A stretch of 64,000 nucleotides of DNA. It comes from Hyperoodon ampullatus. Taxonomy: Eukaryota; Chordata; Mammalia; Artiodactyla; Ziphiidae. The position numbers and the translations under genes were made by a program. How positions within the stretch are numbered: the first letter of the stretch is position 1; every line of letters begins with the position of its first letter. The notes below the pieces were generated by a model that saw only the letters and a program-made list of their open reading frames with translations, did no database searches and had not been told where the DNA came from. The stretch spans positions 35,373,574 through 35,437,573 of the forward strand of contig OX457070.1 of assembly GCA_949752795.1 (NCBI GenBank), written 5' to 3'. This document shows positions 1 to 11,195 of the stretch, one piece after another.

Positions 1-970
1 TTAAGGAACCTCCATACTGTTTTCCATAGTGGTTGTATCAATTTACATTCCCACCAGCAATGCAAGAGTGTTCCCTTTTCTCCACACCCTCTCCAGCATT
101 TATTGTTTCTAGATTTTTTGATGATGGCCATTCTGACCGGTGTGAGATGATATCTCATTGTAGTTTTGATTTGCATTTCTCTAATGATTAATGATGTTGA
201 GCATTCTTTCATGTGTTTGTTGGCAATCTGTATATCTTCTTTGGAGAAATGTCTATTTAGGTCTTCTGCCCATTTTTGGATTGGGTTGTTTGTTTTTTTG
301 TTATTGAGCTGCATGAGCTGCTTATAAATTTTGGAGATTAATCCTTTGTCAGTTGCTTCATTTGCAAATATTTTCTCCCATTCTGAGGGTTGTCTTTTGG
401 TCTTGTTTTATGGTTTCCTTTGATGTTCAAAAGCTTTGAAGTTTCATTAGGTCCCATTTGTTTATTTTTGTTTTTATTTCCCTTTCTCTAGGAGGTGGGT
501 CCAAAAGGATCTTGCTGTGATTTATGTCATAGAGTGTTCTGCCTATGTTTTCCTCTAAGAGTTTGATAGTTTCTGGCCTTACATTTAGATCTTTAATCCA
601 TTTTGAGCTTATTTTTGTGTATGGTGTTAGGGAGTGTTCTAATCTCATACTTCTACATGTACCTGTCCAGTTTTCCCAGCACCACTTATTGAAGAGGCTG
701 TCTTTTCTCCACTGTATATTCTTGCCTCCTTTTTCAAAGATAAGGTGACCATATGTGCGTGGGTTTATCTCTGGGCTTTCTATCCTGTTCCATTTATCTA
801 TATTTCTGTTTTTGTGCCAGTACCATACTGTCTTGATTACTGTAGCTTTGTAGTATAGTCTGAAGTCAGGGAGCCTCATTCCTCCAGCTCCATTTTTCGT
901 CCTCAAGATTGCTTTGGCTATTCGGGGTCTTTTGTGTTTCCATACAAACTGTGAAATTTTTTGTTCTAGT
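1..970 (-). mobile_element. L1 LINE fragment, ORF2 C-terminal part
   Basis: This is the 3' part of an L1 retrotransposon read from the complementary strand. An open stretch of 159 codons at 427-906 (minus) carries the L1 ORF2 C-terminal landmarks [23 protein letters not shown] and [11 protein letters not shown] in degraded form, with [15 protein letters not shown] further on. The same sequence recurs at 61707-62687 at what looks like about 95% identity by eye, which fixes the family. The homology stops abruptly near 970, so the element is 5'-truncated there. Its 3' end lies outside the window. It has no reverse transcriptase domain here and cannot be active. Confidence 0.93.
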
Positions 971-2504
971 CACTTTTCTTGTTAAATCAGTGTCCCTACA
1001 CTTAGAGATCCGCCTTACAGCTAGAGCTTTTGAGATTCTTTAAGTGGAAAATGATAGGTTTGGGTTTTAAAATATATTTTTAAACATAATTTTAAATATA
1101 CTGCTTTGAAGATTCATGGTGTATATAAGGGTATTTCTTGCAGTGTTTTAGTAGTAAAAATGAAGATACAATTCAAATGGACTAATAGAAGAGTAGTTAA
1201 ATTATAATAGATATGTTTAAAATCAATATAAAAGGATACTGTCAGTCATTAAAAGATGTGGTGGTTGTACTGATATATATATTGACATGAAAAAAATTCC
1301 TTTTATCTTAAGTGAGGGAAAAAAATCCAATTTCATATCCCAATTAAATCTCATTTCCCCTGCACCCATTATTTTTGCTCAGTCTTTACTTGAGACTCCA
1401 GGAACCTGCAGTGGAGGGGGAGGTATGGTCTGCATTTTCATTGATCTTTCCTCTCCTTCTGGTGGTAGTTCCCCAGGAGTTGGGAGACTGGAGGAAAAAT
1501 GGGGAAGAGTGATAAATGTCTCTTTAGTTCACTGGGTTTGCAGTTATAGTTCTTTGTTGGTTTTTACTGCTTTACTTCTATATGGCAGAGATGCAAATGC
1601 CAGCTTTCTAATGTGGCATTTATATGATTTGTGGGGACAGGAGGGTGCTTGCAAAGCCTTCCAGCCATGCAGTTCCCTGACCTGGGAGATCTGGTGCAAA
1701 CTTGACTTCTTTCACCCTACCTCAGCTCTTACAACTGGAAATACAACACACAGACTCTTGCTACCAAGGATCCCCTTACCCAAAGATTGCTCACTTAGAT
1801 GCAACTTTGGCAAAATGACTTAAACCCTGCTACCTTCCAAGGAGTCTATTGGCTAATGAGAATATCCTACTTCCTTGCCACACCAAATAGTCTGATAACA
1901 CACTTCTCATCTGCTTCCTACTTTCCACCCTGCCATCTCTTTCATTTCTCCTTTCTCCACTTAAAGTAGTACTGGGCAGATCAACAAGAAGGCTACCTAA
2001 AAAATATCCAACAGTTGAGGTTGAGGTTCCCTTCTTATGAGAAGTGATTTTCGGTCTTCATACCTCACCTAGTTTGGGAGGTAGGAAACCCACTTCCCTA
2101 CTCCCCATGGAAAAGGTGCTGTACTCTGGCCTACAATGATGCTAACAATTTCTGTTTTCAGCATCCTTCCTCAATCTTCTAGTCATAGACACTGGCAATA
2201 GGTGGGGAAGGGCTGGGGTTGGAAGTGGCAAAGCTCCAATTATTGAAGCTTTCTCTTTGAAATGAAAGATACTTAACACCTCTTTGTGCTCAGCTTGACA
2301 TATCACCAACTCCTGAGAAATGCCATAAATCCCACTCAAATCCTATGATGTTTGAAAAAAAGGTTTCAGGAAACAGAAAAATTCAAGGGGTGGAAATAAT
2401 TAAATAGTAAAATAAAATGTGAATGAAAATTAGTTTTCAGATGAAATGTGTTTATGAAAAACAGAACTGGATGACTTAAACCATTTTATTTTTCACATTC
2501 ATAG
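971..2504. other. Unassigned AT-rich DNA with one chance-length ORF
   Basis: I recognise no gene or named repeat here. A 178-codon open frame at 1287-1823 (plus) is the longest in the window outside recognised repeats. It has no domain, signal peptide or repeat that I can identify, its composition is serine/leucine rich, and no splice or promoter signals are evident. The stretch could be an old LTR or internal retroviral segment too diverged to name. Confidence 0.4.
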
Positions 2505-3545
2505 AAATTTCAGAGCCCAGTTTCATTCATTTATTCATTCAACAAATATTCATTGAACACCTACATGAACCAGGCACTAGTAGGCCATGGGTTTATGGTA
2601 GTGAAGTTGATAGAGAAGTTCCTGACCTAAGTGGGGGTGACAAACTATAAACAAGTAAATAAAATAACAATTAGTTAAATATTGCGGGTTGAATGAAAAG
2701 CTATGAAGGAAATAAACAGAGTGCTGTGATCCAGAATACGAGGGAGCATTAATATAGTAAGGTGGTCAAGAAAAGCCCTCTGAGAGGTGGCACTTACGCT
2801 ACTGCCTGTGGGGGCTAATCCAACCCACATGGTGCTCTCCAGAAGGGTACCTTTTCCTAATTCACTTAGAAGCCATGTGTGGGTTAACATGGAGGCTCTG
2901 AACATTTAAGCCAAAACCTGAAGGATAAAAAGGAGTCAGCCATATAAAGACCTGAGGAGAAATACGCCAGATAGATAGAATAGCAATTATAGAGGCTCTG
3001 AGATAGAAAGAGCACTGTGTGTTCTAGGAGATGACAGGAAGCTGGAGGGAGGAAATAAGTGAGTGAAGAGTGGCAAGAGGCAAGAGGTGAGTCTGTAGAA
3101 TTAGGAAGGAATCGGACCTGCAGGGCTGGCTGTATAGGTTTTGGATTTTATCCTATCCTTCATTTAAAGCAGGGAACTGACAGGATCTGATTTACATTTT
3201 TTATAGACTATAGTGCTATATTTTGAAGGTAGAAATAACAGGAATTGGTGATGAACTGGATGAAGGGAGAATCAGATGAGGAGGGAGGAGTCATGAGGAG
3301 TGAATTAAAAGGGAAGAGTCAAGGGCGGCAGTTCATCATATCACCAGTCACTAGATGGTCAAGGCTGAGGGAATCCAGATGTAGAGAGAAAAATTCATTT
3401 TGGTCATGTTCAGCTTGAAATACCTAGGAGACATGCAAGAGGATGTTAAGCAGATGTTTAAAGATGTGAATCTGGAGCTCAAAAAGAAGTCTAGCCTACC
3501 AATATAAATTTAGGCATTGTCAACAGATAGTTTTTAAAGCACGAG
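2505..3545 (-). mobile_element. L2 LINE, about 1 kb, reverse orientation
   Basis: The stretch opens with the reverse complement of the L2 3' end (TTCATTCAACAAATATTCAT, then GAACACCTACATGAACCAGG). It continues through phrases matching the L2 ORF2 3' half in reverse: GGAGTCAGCCATATAAAGA, GGTCATGTTCAGCTTGAAA and a GGTAGAAATAACAGGAATTG segment. Divergence is high, as expected of an element shared by most mammals. The left edge is firm and the right edge approximate. Confidence 0.7.
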
Positions 3546-4223
3546 GACTGATATAGGGAGAAGGCATAGAGAATAGAAAAGAGGGTACAGGAACTCCAAC
3601 ATTTAGAGGTCACATAGAAAAAGGAAAAACATGTGAAGGAGAATGAGGAAGAGTAGCCAGTTATTTAAGAAAACCAGCATAGTTTGCGGTATAGAGCCCA
3701 GGGAAGAGAGTATCAGAAATGGCCAGTTATGAGAGTTTAATTAAACAGCACAGAAGAGACAGAGTCAGCCAAATAGAAGTTATCAATTACCTTTACAGGA
3801 GTGATAGGGAGGTTGAAACAGATTGAAGTTTGCGATTTATCTTAGCAACACTGATTATAAGAAGGCAGTAGAACTTCACAGTTCTGAGAGAAAATTAATT
3901 CTGGACCTAGAATTCTATAGACAGACAAAGCATTCAAGGATGAGAGCAAATTAGGGAATTTTTCACTTTTTTTGACTTATGTACCTTTTCAGGAAAAAAA
4001 AAAAAGCTTAAGTAAATGTTCTAGTAAAATGAAAAGAGTACTCAAGAAGGAAACATGGAAAGCCAGTAATAGAATCTGCTCTAGGAATGCAATAAAAAGA
4101 TATTTCAGCACAAATATTTAGACATTCAAGGTGATCAATAGTAATAATAACGGAAAGTTACAAGGATATCAGAAGAACATCTTTAAGAAAAAAGTAGATT
4201 CATTTTTATGAAATAGCATGATT
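3546..4223. other. Unassigned AT-rich DNA
   Basis: No gene, no convincing named repeat and no RNA gene. The first part may be a further-decayed continuation of the L2 to its left. An A-run lies near 3996-4007. Confidence 0.4.
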
Positions 4224-4236
4224 AAAAACCTTAATA

Positions 4237-4456
4237 GGGGCTTCCCTGGTGGCACAGTGGTTGAGAGTCCGCCTGCTGATGCAGGGGACACGGGTTCGTG
4301 CCCCGGTCTGGGAAGATCCCACATGCCGCAGAGTGGCTGGGCCCGTGAGCCATGGCCGCTGAGCCTGCGCGTCCGGAGCCTGTGCTCTGCAATGGGAGAG
4401 GCCACAACAGTGAGAGGCCCGCATACTGCAAAAAAAAAAAAAAAGCAAACAGAAAA
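4237..4456 (+). mobile_element. CHR-type SINE, short form
   Basis: A tRNA-derived head (GGCTTCCCTGGTGGCACAGT) holds the RNA polymerase III A box. The B box GGTTCGTGCC is intact. The body is about 200 bases, followed by an A-rich tail. The copy is bracketed by a perfect 13-bp direct repeat AAAAACCTTAATA at 4224-4236 and 4457-4469, with TT|AAAA at the left junction as expected for L1 endonuclease. Confidence 0.96.
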
Positions 4457-4469
4457 AAAAACCTTAATA

Positions 4470-6320
4470 ATCTTAATTGTAGGGTGACATATGCTTCTCC
4501 TGTCATCAACCAAGAAAAGACAATTAGAATCTTTAGTAAAGGCAAAAAAATTGTATAACCCATGGTCCAAAGATGAAACAAATATGTGTCATTATTATGA
4601 GTAATCAATGGACATATGAAAAAAGAGAATCCATTTGACATTGACACCTAGAACATGTTCCTTCAAAAAGCATAGATTTAGTAACATGGTTTACATTTCT
4701 CTTTTACAAGTTCATTTATACTATTCAGCAGTGAATAAGACTTACTAAATTGTAATACTGAAAAAAATCACTTTTCAAAATAAATTTAAAGACAAAATGC
4801 AAAAGTCAATTATTCTAACAGAGTAAATATTATAAGTATTGACTGTGTAAAAGTACTGGTACAGCTAATGAAGTTGGGAAATGGAGGGAAGTGAAAGGAT
4901 GCAAATGTATTAACCTTACATAATGGAGGAGTCGAGAGACATTTTCTAAAGTGTGGATGGACACTTTCTAATGGTAGATCAAGAAATAGAGGTTTAAGTA
5001 TATTTAAAGCAATTAAGTAACAAGTAGAACTTCATGTATTATAATAAAAATTGCATAGAAGAGACTAGGGGAAGAAAAATGGAGGCTAATGTAATTAAGC
5101 CAAATTCTTATTGTTCTTTTTCAAAGTGTGGAGGCAATTTTAAAAATGTCAGGAGTTGAACCAAAATGTGGCAGTATGTGTGTATTATTTTCAAGTATGT
5201 AGGTAACTATCAGAAGTACTAAAAACAATTTGATGTAGCTACCTTTAGGGCAGTGTTTTTCAAACTGTGAGACTGAAATCAAGTTAGTGGGTTACAATCT
5301 ACATTAGAAGGGATAAGATGAAGAAAAAGTATGATGAAGTAAAATTGGTGAAACTTTTATCAGATGTGTGTGTGTGTGTGTGTGTAAAATGTATTTCCTA
5401 CTTGGGTCCTGGTCAAAAAAGTGCTCTAGGAAGTAGAACTAGGTTGTGGACAATAGTTGGGCTGTATTTTTCTCTTTTATTTTTCTGCTCATCTGTTTGA
5501 ATTTTTAACTTATACATGTATTATTTTTATCATAATAATTTAAAATATGTATCTGTTTTTTAATACCTTAAAAATACAAATTTATAAGCTTCCATACCAT
5601 AATGTGGCATATTTCCTAACAAAAGCAAATATTAGGCAATTTTTCTTAAGAAACAAAATGACAAGCAATCTTACCATCACTTAGCAAGAAAGGAAAAATT
5701 AACAGTAAGTTTTAAAGATTACTCAAGGCTCAAGAGAGGGAAGGCTGGGGCAGGGCCAAGAATTTAAGACTTTAGGAGTCCAGGCAATGGATTAAGTAAG
5801 AAGAAGATAAAGCAAGAGAAATCAAACAGTTTAAATATCACTGTCACTATGTAAACCAATGCTAAGAATGATCTTGAATCAACAAATAATTTTACCTTAT
5901 TGTCTCTGTGTGATGTTTTACCTATCAGTGAACACTGTAATTGCTTGCATTTCTATGGTGACTTTCAACTTAACTCTGTTTGCCCTTACAGCAAATATGA
6001 GACAATTCTTGAGTACCTGCTTGCCCAGATCCTCCCTTTTCTAAAAGCTTCTACTCCATTGGGGTGAGACCTCTGTGGCCACGTGCACTTTGTGACCCAC
6101 CACCTAGCCATACCTACTTTAACCAAGGAGAGACTACTGACCCAGTTTGTACTGGTCAGACTTTCTCTCCTAGGAATTTAGAATTAGAACTCAGAAATGC
6201 TGGTCATTTTGTATTGGTCACTTGGGGAAAAAGGGTATCATTCTGGGGCAGCCATATTTGGCCCATAGATACACAGAAAAGAATTCATCTTCCTAAAAAG
6301 GAAAGAATAAAGCACAGAGG
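4470..6320. other. Unassigned AT-rich DNA
   Basis: No gene or RNA gene is visible. Open frames are all under about 105 codons and show no domain. A TG microsatellite sits at 5365-5385. Confidence 0.4.
5365..5385 (+). repeat. (TG)n microsatellite
   Basis: About ten uninterrupted TG units, flanked by GA on the left and AAAA on the right. Confidence 0.97.
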
Positions 6321-6324
6321 AAAG

Positions 6325-6725
6325 GCTATTAATTCATTAAGTCAACAAATACTTATGAAGAACCTAGTGTTCTAGATACTATTCTAGGTACTAGGGATAC
6401 AGCAGTGAATAAAACTGAGTCTGTGCCCTTGTGGGTGTATATTCTTGGGAGAGGGAGGCAGCTGATGAACAAATAAATATTTAAGAAAATGTCAAGTAGT
6501 ATATAAAAGGTTCTATGAAGAAAAATAAACAGTAAGGGAAGAAAGTTTAACATTGGGGTCAGGGAAGACCTCTCTCAGAAAGTAATTGAGCAGAGACTTG
6601 AACCAGTTGGGGAAGCAAGCCAAAAATATATCTGGAGGAATTGCTTTCTGAGCTGCAGTTCTAGGACTTGCAAAAACTTTTAGTTGGGAACATTCTTGGG
6701 ACATTCAAGACATAGTGGCAAGAGG
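6325..6725 (-). mobile_element. L2 LINE 3' part, reverse orientation
   Basis: It starts with the reverse-complement L2 tail (GTCAACAAATACTTATGAAG), then GATACAGCAGTGAATAAAAC and AGGGAAGACCTCTCTCAGAA, in the same order as in the 2.5-kb copy and in general L2 consensus. Ancient and heavily mutated. Confidence 0.7.
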
Positions 6726-8010
6726 ACAGAAAAAAAAAAAGTACACCTAGATAAAGATAAAGAGGAGATTTTAAAAACATCCAGAGAGAAAAGATAGACT
6801 GCCCAATTATTAAATAAATAGGTTAAAGATGGCCTCTGTTTATTGGTTCCTATGTTGTTTACTTATTCACAGCAGGCTAGGACCATTAGATCAAAACCCA
6901 CCAGCACCAAAGTCAAATGTTTATACATCCAATTGTTTTAATCATAGCCCAAATAAGCAGATTTCTAGCCACTTAGATACTACCTATTTGACATATCCCA
7001 CAAAACTGTACCCAAACTCTTCTAGCTATAGATAAGACTAACCTTGTAGCTATAGAAGACCCCAAACTGGGCTGCCCTTCAGAGATCTCTGACCCAGAGA
7101 TTCACCACCTTACCACTGAGTGACATATCCTAGACATATAGCCCCCTCTCTGATTCCCCTCTCCTTGGGAGTTCCATTGCCCTTTTCCTCTTCTGAGTGG
7201 TGGCCCCATGCTGCTCTCTCTGGAAGAATCTCTTGCTGTGAGTGACTTTTCCTTTCATGCAGTTCTGTCCAAGTGCCACCTAATAATCATTATTATGCAA
7301 TACTGCCATCTCATTGTTCTGTCTTTTCCTTGAGCTCTAGAAATCCTTGAACTCACCACACCAATAGAATAAAATTAGATTGAAATTGACTTCTCAGTTG
7401 TAACAATATAAGTCAGAAGACAATGGCATAATATATTCCAAGTAACAAGAGCAAATAAATGTCAGCCTAAAATTTTATACCCAGCTAAACTATAACTTGA
7501 GAGACCAAAAATTGAGAATCCCTACTAAAGGATATACTTCATAATTAAATAAATCATACCATAAGGAAGGAATGAGAGACCGCTTCTCAAAAGAAAACAG
7601 TAGCAGTGGGCAATGGGAGCAGGTAAATATATGAGGAAGATCTAAACGGGTATTATTCATATAAAACAATGATAATAATAATGACTCATCAGGGAGTACA
7701 AAAATAAGATGAAACCAAAATACTAATGGTAATAACATGAACAATGGGGTAGAGTGAACATAGGAGAACTATTCTAAGCCCTTGTTTTATTCATGATCAA
7801 GGTAGATATATTTAGCAATTCCAGACTCTAAATGTTTATATTAAGGATATAACTAACGAATATATGTAGAATGTACTATTCCAAAATACAATAGAGAGTG
7901 AGGTAACTAAATTTTATTTAATGCAGTAGATAGCAGCAAGAGAAAAGAACAGATTTTTTAAAGTAAAAAGATGTGTTTTAACTTTTAAAAAGAAAAGTGT
8001 GAAATAAAAT
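6726..8010. other. Unassigned DNA
   Basis: No gene or named repeat is recognised. A C/T-richer part at about 7070-7370 may be an old LTR or MER relic, but I cannot name it. Confidence 0.35.
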
Positions 8011-8027
8011 GATAAGAAATAAATCCA

Positions 8028-8298
8028 GGGCTTCCCTGGTGGTGCAGTGGTTGAGAGTCCGCCTGCCGATGCAGGGGACACGGGTTTGTGCCCTGGTCCG
8101 GGAAGATCCCATATGCCGCGGAGCGGCTAGGCCCGTGAGTCATGGCCACTGAGCCTGCACGTCCAGAGCCTGTGCTCCGCAACGGGAGAGGCCACAACAG
8201 TTAGAGGCCTGCGTACTGAAAAAAAAAAAAAAAAAAAACAGAAGTAACAAATTCAATGAAGACTAAAAATGGTCCACATCAAAAGAAAAAAAATCTTT
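8028..8298 (+). mobile_element. CHR-type SINE with an extra old-SINE tail (possible chimera)
   Basis: A short-form SINE runs from 8028 to an A-tail ending near 8238. Its B box has decayed to GGTTTGTGCC, a CpG-type change. Directly after the A-tail comes GAAGTAACAAATTCAATGAA, then ATGGTCCACATCAAAAG. This is the 3' tail characteristic of the older SINE form seen complete at 49387-49574. No head of that older form lies upstream. Either a young head was joined to an old tail during reverse transcription, or a young copy landed on a head-less remnant. Confidence 0.85.
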
Positions 8299-8339
8299 AA
8301 AATATATATATTGTGAAATATAATCACACTTTTGGCTAG

Positions 8340-8705
8340 AAAGACAATATTGTAAAGAAGACACGTCTTTCAAAATTGATCTATCCAAATTAATTTTGAT
8401 TGAAATCTTAGATGGATTTCTTTAAATTGCCAAGCTTGACAGAATTTATATGGAAAATCCAAGACCCAAAAATAGCCAAGATACTCCTCAAGAAGAACTG
8501 GGGAAGATTTGCTGTATCACATATCAAGACTTCTTATAAATATATATTAAGTAAAACATATTGACAATGGCCCAGTGATAAAAAATTGACCAGTGGAAGC
8601 AGAATAGAGTCAAAAAACTGATCCATACATATACAGTAACTTGATTTATGCCAGATGAGTATTATAGATGACCGAAAAAGGATGAACTTCAATAAATGGC
8701 ACTAG
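8340..8705 (+). mobile_element. L1 ORF2 fragment, plus strand
   Basis: Phrases match L1 ORF2 downstream of the RT domain in sense orientation: AGAATTTATATGGAAAATCC, AAAATAGCCAAGATACTCCT, AGCAGAATAGAGTCAAAAA and AACTTCAATAAATGGCACTA. The order is correct and several indels break the frame. It is one of only two L1 pieces in the window on the plus strand. Confidence 0.75.
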
Positions 8706-9244
8706 CCTTTGAACTGCTTACCTTCAATTTTCTTGTTAAATGAGATCATAAATGTCTACATTGTTTAAACTACTGTTAGATTTTTCTGTTACTTGCAGCC
8801 CAAAGAATTCCTGATACAGACCCTAGTATCCCTTGGCCAAGGACATGTGAATAAAATGGTCCAATCAAAGTGGATCCTGGGACTCGTTAAGGAACAACAG
8901 GGAAGAGACAATGCCTCTTCCATAAATTTGAATCTGAGTGAATATGTGCCTGAAGTTTCTGGGGACTACCACATGGAACCTGAGAGTGAAGACAACACAG
9001 GGGAAGACAGAGTGAAGGATGCAGAGTAACTAGATCTTGGTGACAGAGTTTGAATCTTTAAAATGAGACCCTCCTTCTCCTGTCTACACATGGACTTTTC
9101 AATTATGTAAGCCAATAAATTCCTTTTTATTTATTTAAGCCATTTTAAGTTGAATTACCTGTTTTATGCAACTGAAATGATCTGACTAGAAATGGTAAAC
9201 TCAGCTCACTTTCTCAAAGAGTTTATCATAGAAACCATGATCAT
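8706..9244 (+). mobile_element. Old LTR-like relic (family not named)
   Basis: Two phrases of the kind that end MaLR-type LTRs occur: TTTTCTGTTACTTGCAGCC with AAGAATTCCTGATACAGACC at about 8785-8822, and ATTTAAGCCATTTTAAGTTG with CAATAAATTC at about 9113-9155. The interval is consistent with one or two diverged plus-strand LTRs. A 78-codon frame at 8793-9029 has no recognisable domain. Confidence 0.4.
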
Positions 9245-9257
9245 TCTACTGAATTTT

Positions 9258-9457
9258 TTTTTTTTGCGGTACGCGGGCCTCTCACCGTTGTGTCCTCTCC
9301 CGCTGCAGAGCAGAGGCTCCGGACGTGCAGGCTCAGCGGCCATGGCTCACGGGCCCAGCCGCTCCACGGCATGTGGGATCCTCCCGGACCGGGGCATGAA
9401 CCCATGTCCCCTGCATCGGCAGGCAGACTCTCAACCACTGCGCCACCAGGGAAGCCC
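9258..9457 (-). mobile_element. CHR-type SINE, short form
   Basis: Reverse-complement copy: a T-run, then GCGGTACGCGGGCCTCTCAC, ending in CCACCAGGGAAGCCC. The TSD TCTACTGAATTTT is perfect at 9245-9257 and 9458-9470. The B box carries a G to A change (GGTTCATGCC on the sense strand). Confidence 0.96.
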
Positions 9458-9470
9458 TCTACTGAATTTT

Positions 9471-10033
9471 TAAATTGTTGCTGGCTAAAGATGGATGTGA
9501 CTGATAAAGCCAATGTACAACCAATATATAGATGAGACCACAAGAGCAGTAACTGGTTTGATTGAAACATTTGGGTCATGCTAATATTTATATCTTTTGA
9601 AAATTCTAAGAAAAACAAAAAGACTCTTTCACCATGTTTTATTCAATAAAACCGAAGCTGAGGGGTTGAGAAGGAGCAATGATATAAGGTCAGGAGGGCT
9701 TAATTTTGTTAGCCAAGTAATAAGCATGCATGGGATTGTAGAAAATAAATTCTTGCCTCATTCTCTAGGTTTATGGAAAAAAATTTTTTACAAATATGCA
9801 GTATATTGTATATATAATGCTTTTAAATGCTTTTAAAATTCTGGTATTTTGTTAACTAGGGAGTCTTGCTAGGATGGCTAACAAAGGAGAGATTGAAGAA
9901 AGTCTGAAAGTCATGAGACACAAAAGACCACATTTGCATTTTTAGAAGATTTTTCAAAATAAAAGAGATCTAAAAGTCAGATAAATACCAAATGGATTCA
10001 TGACAAAGAAAGTGATCTACAGAAGTAGTTCTC
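9471..10033. other. Unassigned AT-rich DNA
   Basis: No gene or named repeat is recognised. Confidence 0.4.
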
Positions 10034-10047
10034 AAAATTAATTTTAG

Positions 10048-10235
10048 GGTTTCCCTGGTGGCGCAGTGGTTGAGAGTCCGTCTGCCGATGCAGGGGACAT
10101 GGGTTTGTGCCCCGGTCCGGGAAGATCCCACAGGCCGTGGAGCAGCTGGGCCCGTGAGCCATGGCCGCTAAGCCTGCGCGTCTGGAGCCTGTGCTCCGCA
10201 ACGGGAGAGGCCACAACAGTGAGAGGCCCACGTAC

Positions 10236-10260
<25 letters not shown>
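10048..10260 (+). mobile_element. CHR-type SINE, short form
   Basis: Head GGTTTCCCTGGTGGCGCAGT, short body and an A-tail of more than 25 bases. The TSD AAAATTAATTTTAG is perfect at 10034-10047 and 10261-10274. The long homogeneous tail points to a fairly recent insertion. Confidence 0.96.
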
Positions 10261-10269
<9 letters not shown>

Positions 10270-10454
10270 TTTAGCATTGGAACTTTTTTCCAAATGAAAT
10301 TTTACAGAGAATTTCAATATGTAAATTAGACAAATGTATTTGTTAGTATAGATTTGTTTTTTAATTTAACTATATAACATTTGCTTATTAAGGAGTAGAG
10401 GAAGGATGCTACTTTGTTGAACACACTAAAATTTTAAAATCAAGCGTTATGGCA

Positions 10455-10529
10455 TGCAGGATCCTTTTTTAGTTGCAGCATGTGGGATCTTTCTGCAACT
10501 AAAAGGTCCCAACTAAGACCCGGTGCAGA

Positions 10530-10530
<1 letters not shown>
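10455..10530. mobile_element. Rearranged SINE remnant forming a hairpin
   Basis: SINE-like words appear in both orientations within 75 bases: GCATGTGGGATCTT (minus sense), then AACTAAGACCCGGTGCAG (plus sense). Between them is a perfect 12-bp inverted repeat, TTTTAGTTGCAG at 10467-10478 and CTGCAACTAAAA at 10493-10504, with a 14-base loop. It runs directly into an AAAT microsatellite. It is probably a long-form SINE 3' part reduced by deletion and inversion. Confidence 0.6.
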
Positions 10531-10572
<42 letters not shown>

Positions 10573-10574
10573 AT
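10531..10574 (+). repeat. (AAAT)n microsatellite
   Basis: Eleven uninterrupted AAAT units, probably grown from the A-rich tail of the SINE remnant to its left. Long-form SINEs at 27.5 and 58.3 kb end in the same AAAT type of tail. Confidence 0.97.
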
Positions 10575-10576
10575 TT

Positions 10577-11195
10577 AAAGAAGAGTTATGATGACAGTTC
10601 CTATCTTTTATTATCATTAGCATTTAATTTATTTCTCTATTTATTTTAGCTATGCAGGAGTAAGATAAATATTTGCAAGTAGTAATTTCAGGGTACTTTT
10701 AAATTAAGCTGACTCAGAAGCCTAAGAAAGGAGTAGTAGATTTTCAAAAATTTAATTTCAAGGTTAAGCCATTAAGCATGTCTATTAGTAGAACTAATTT
10801 TCTTAAATATAAAGGTTAGAGAAGAAAGAACTAAAAGTTACAAGGATTGCTTAAAATACTTATAATAGGCTACAGTATTATGACACCACACTTACTTGTT
10901 AGTCTGTTGTTTTTGTTGCATAATTGGCTACAATATAATTTTGCCTCAACAGAGAATTTGCCAAACTGATGCATCTGAACATTTAACTGGTTTTTAACTG
11001 AGCATGATGTATGTGTGTTGTGGATTTGTGCTCATTTGTACAATTTTATGTCAGTAAATGTGCTGACATGTCTTAATTTTTAAAAATTAAAAAAAAAATG
11101 CAGGACCATAATTTTCAGTTTAATCTTCATTTATGAGAAGTTTAAGTGAGCATGCAAACGTGATGATGAAGATATCATAAGGACTGTTCACAGAT
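10577..11195. other. Unassigned AT-rich DNA
   Basis: No gene or named repeat is recognised. Confidence 0.4.

Noticed and set aside
1287..1823. 178-codon open frame as a possible novel gene
   Set aside because: No domain, signal or repeat pattern, no splice or promoter context. Random frames of this length are expected at this scale in a 64-kb window.
4169..4647. Several overlapping frames of 80-138 codons on both strands
   Set aside because: They are translations of the SINE at 4237-4456, which is open in several frames; the same peptide words recur at every SINE in the window.
10531..10574. Regular AAAT spacing as a CRISPR-like array
   Set aside because: It is a simple tetranucleotide microsatellite without spacers; the genome is mammalian.
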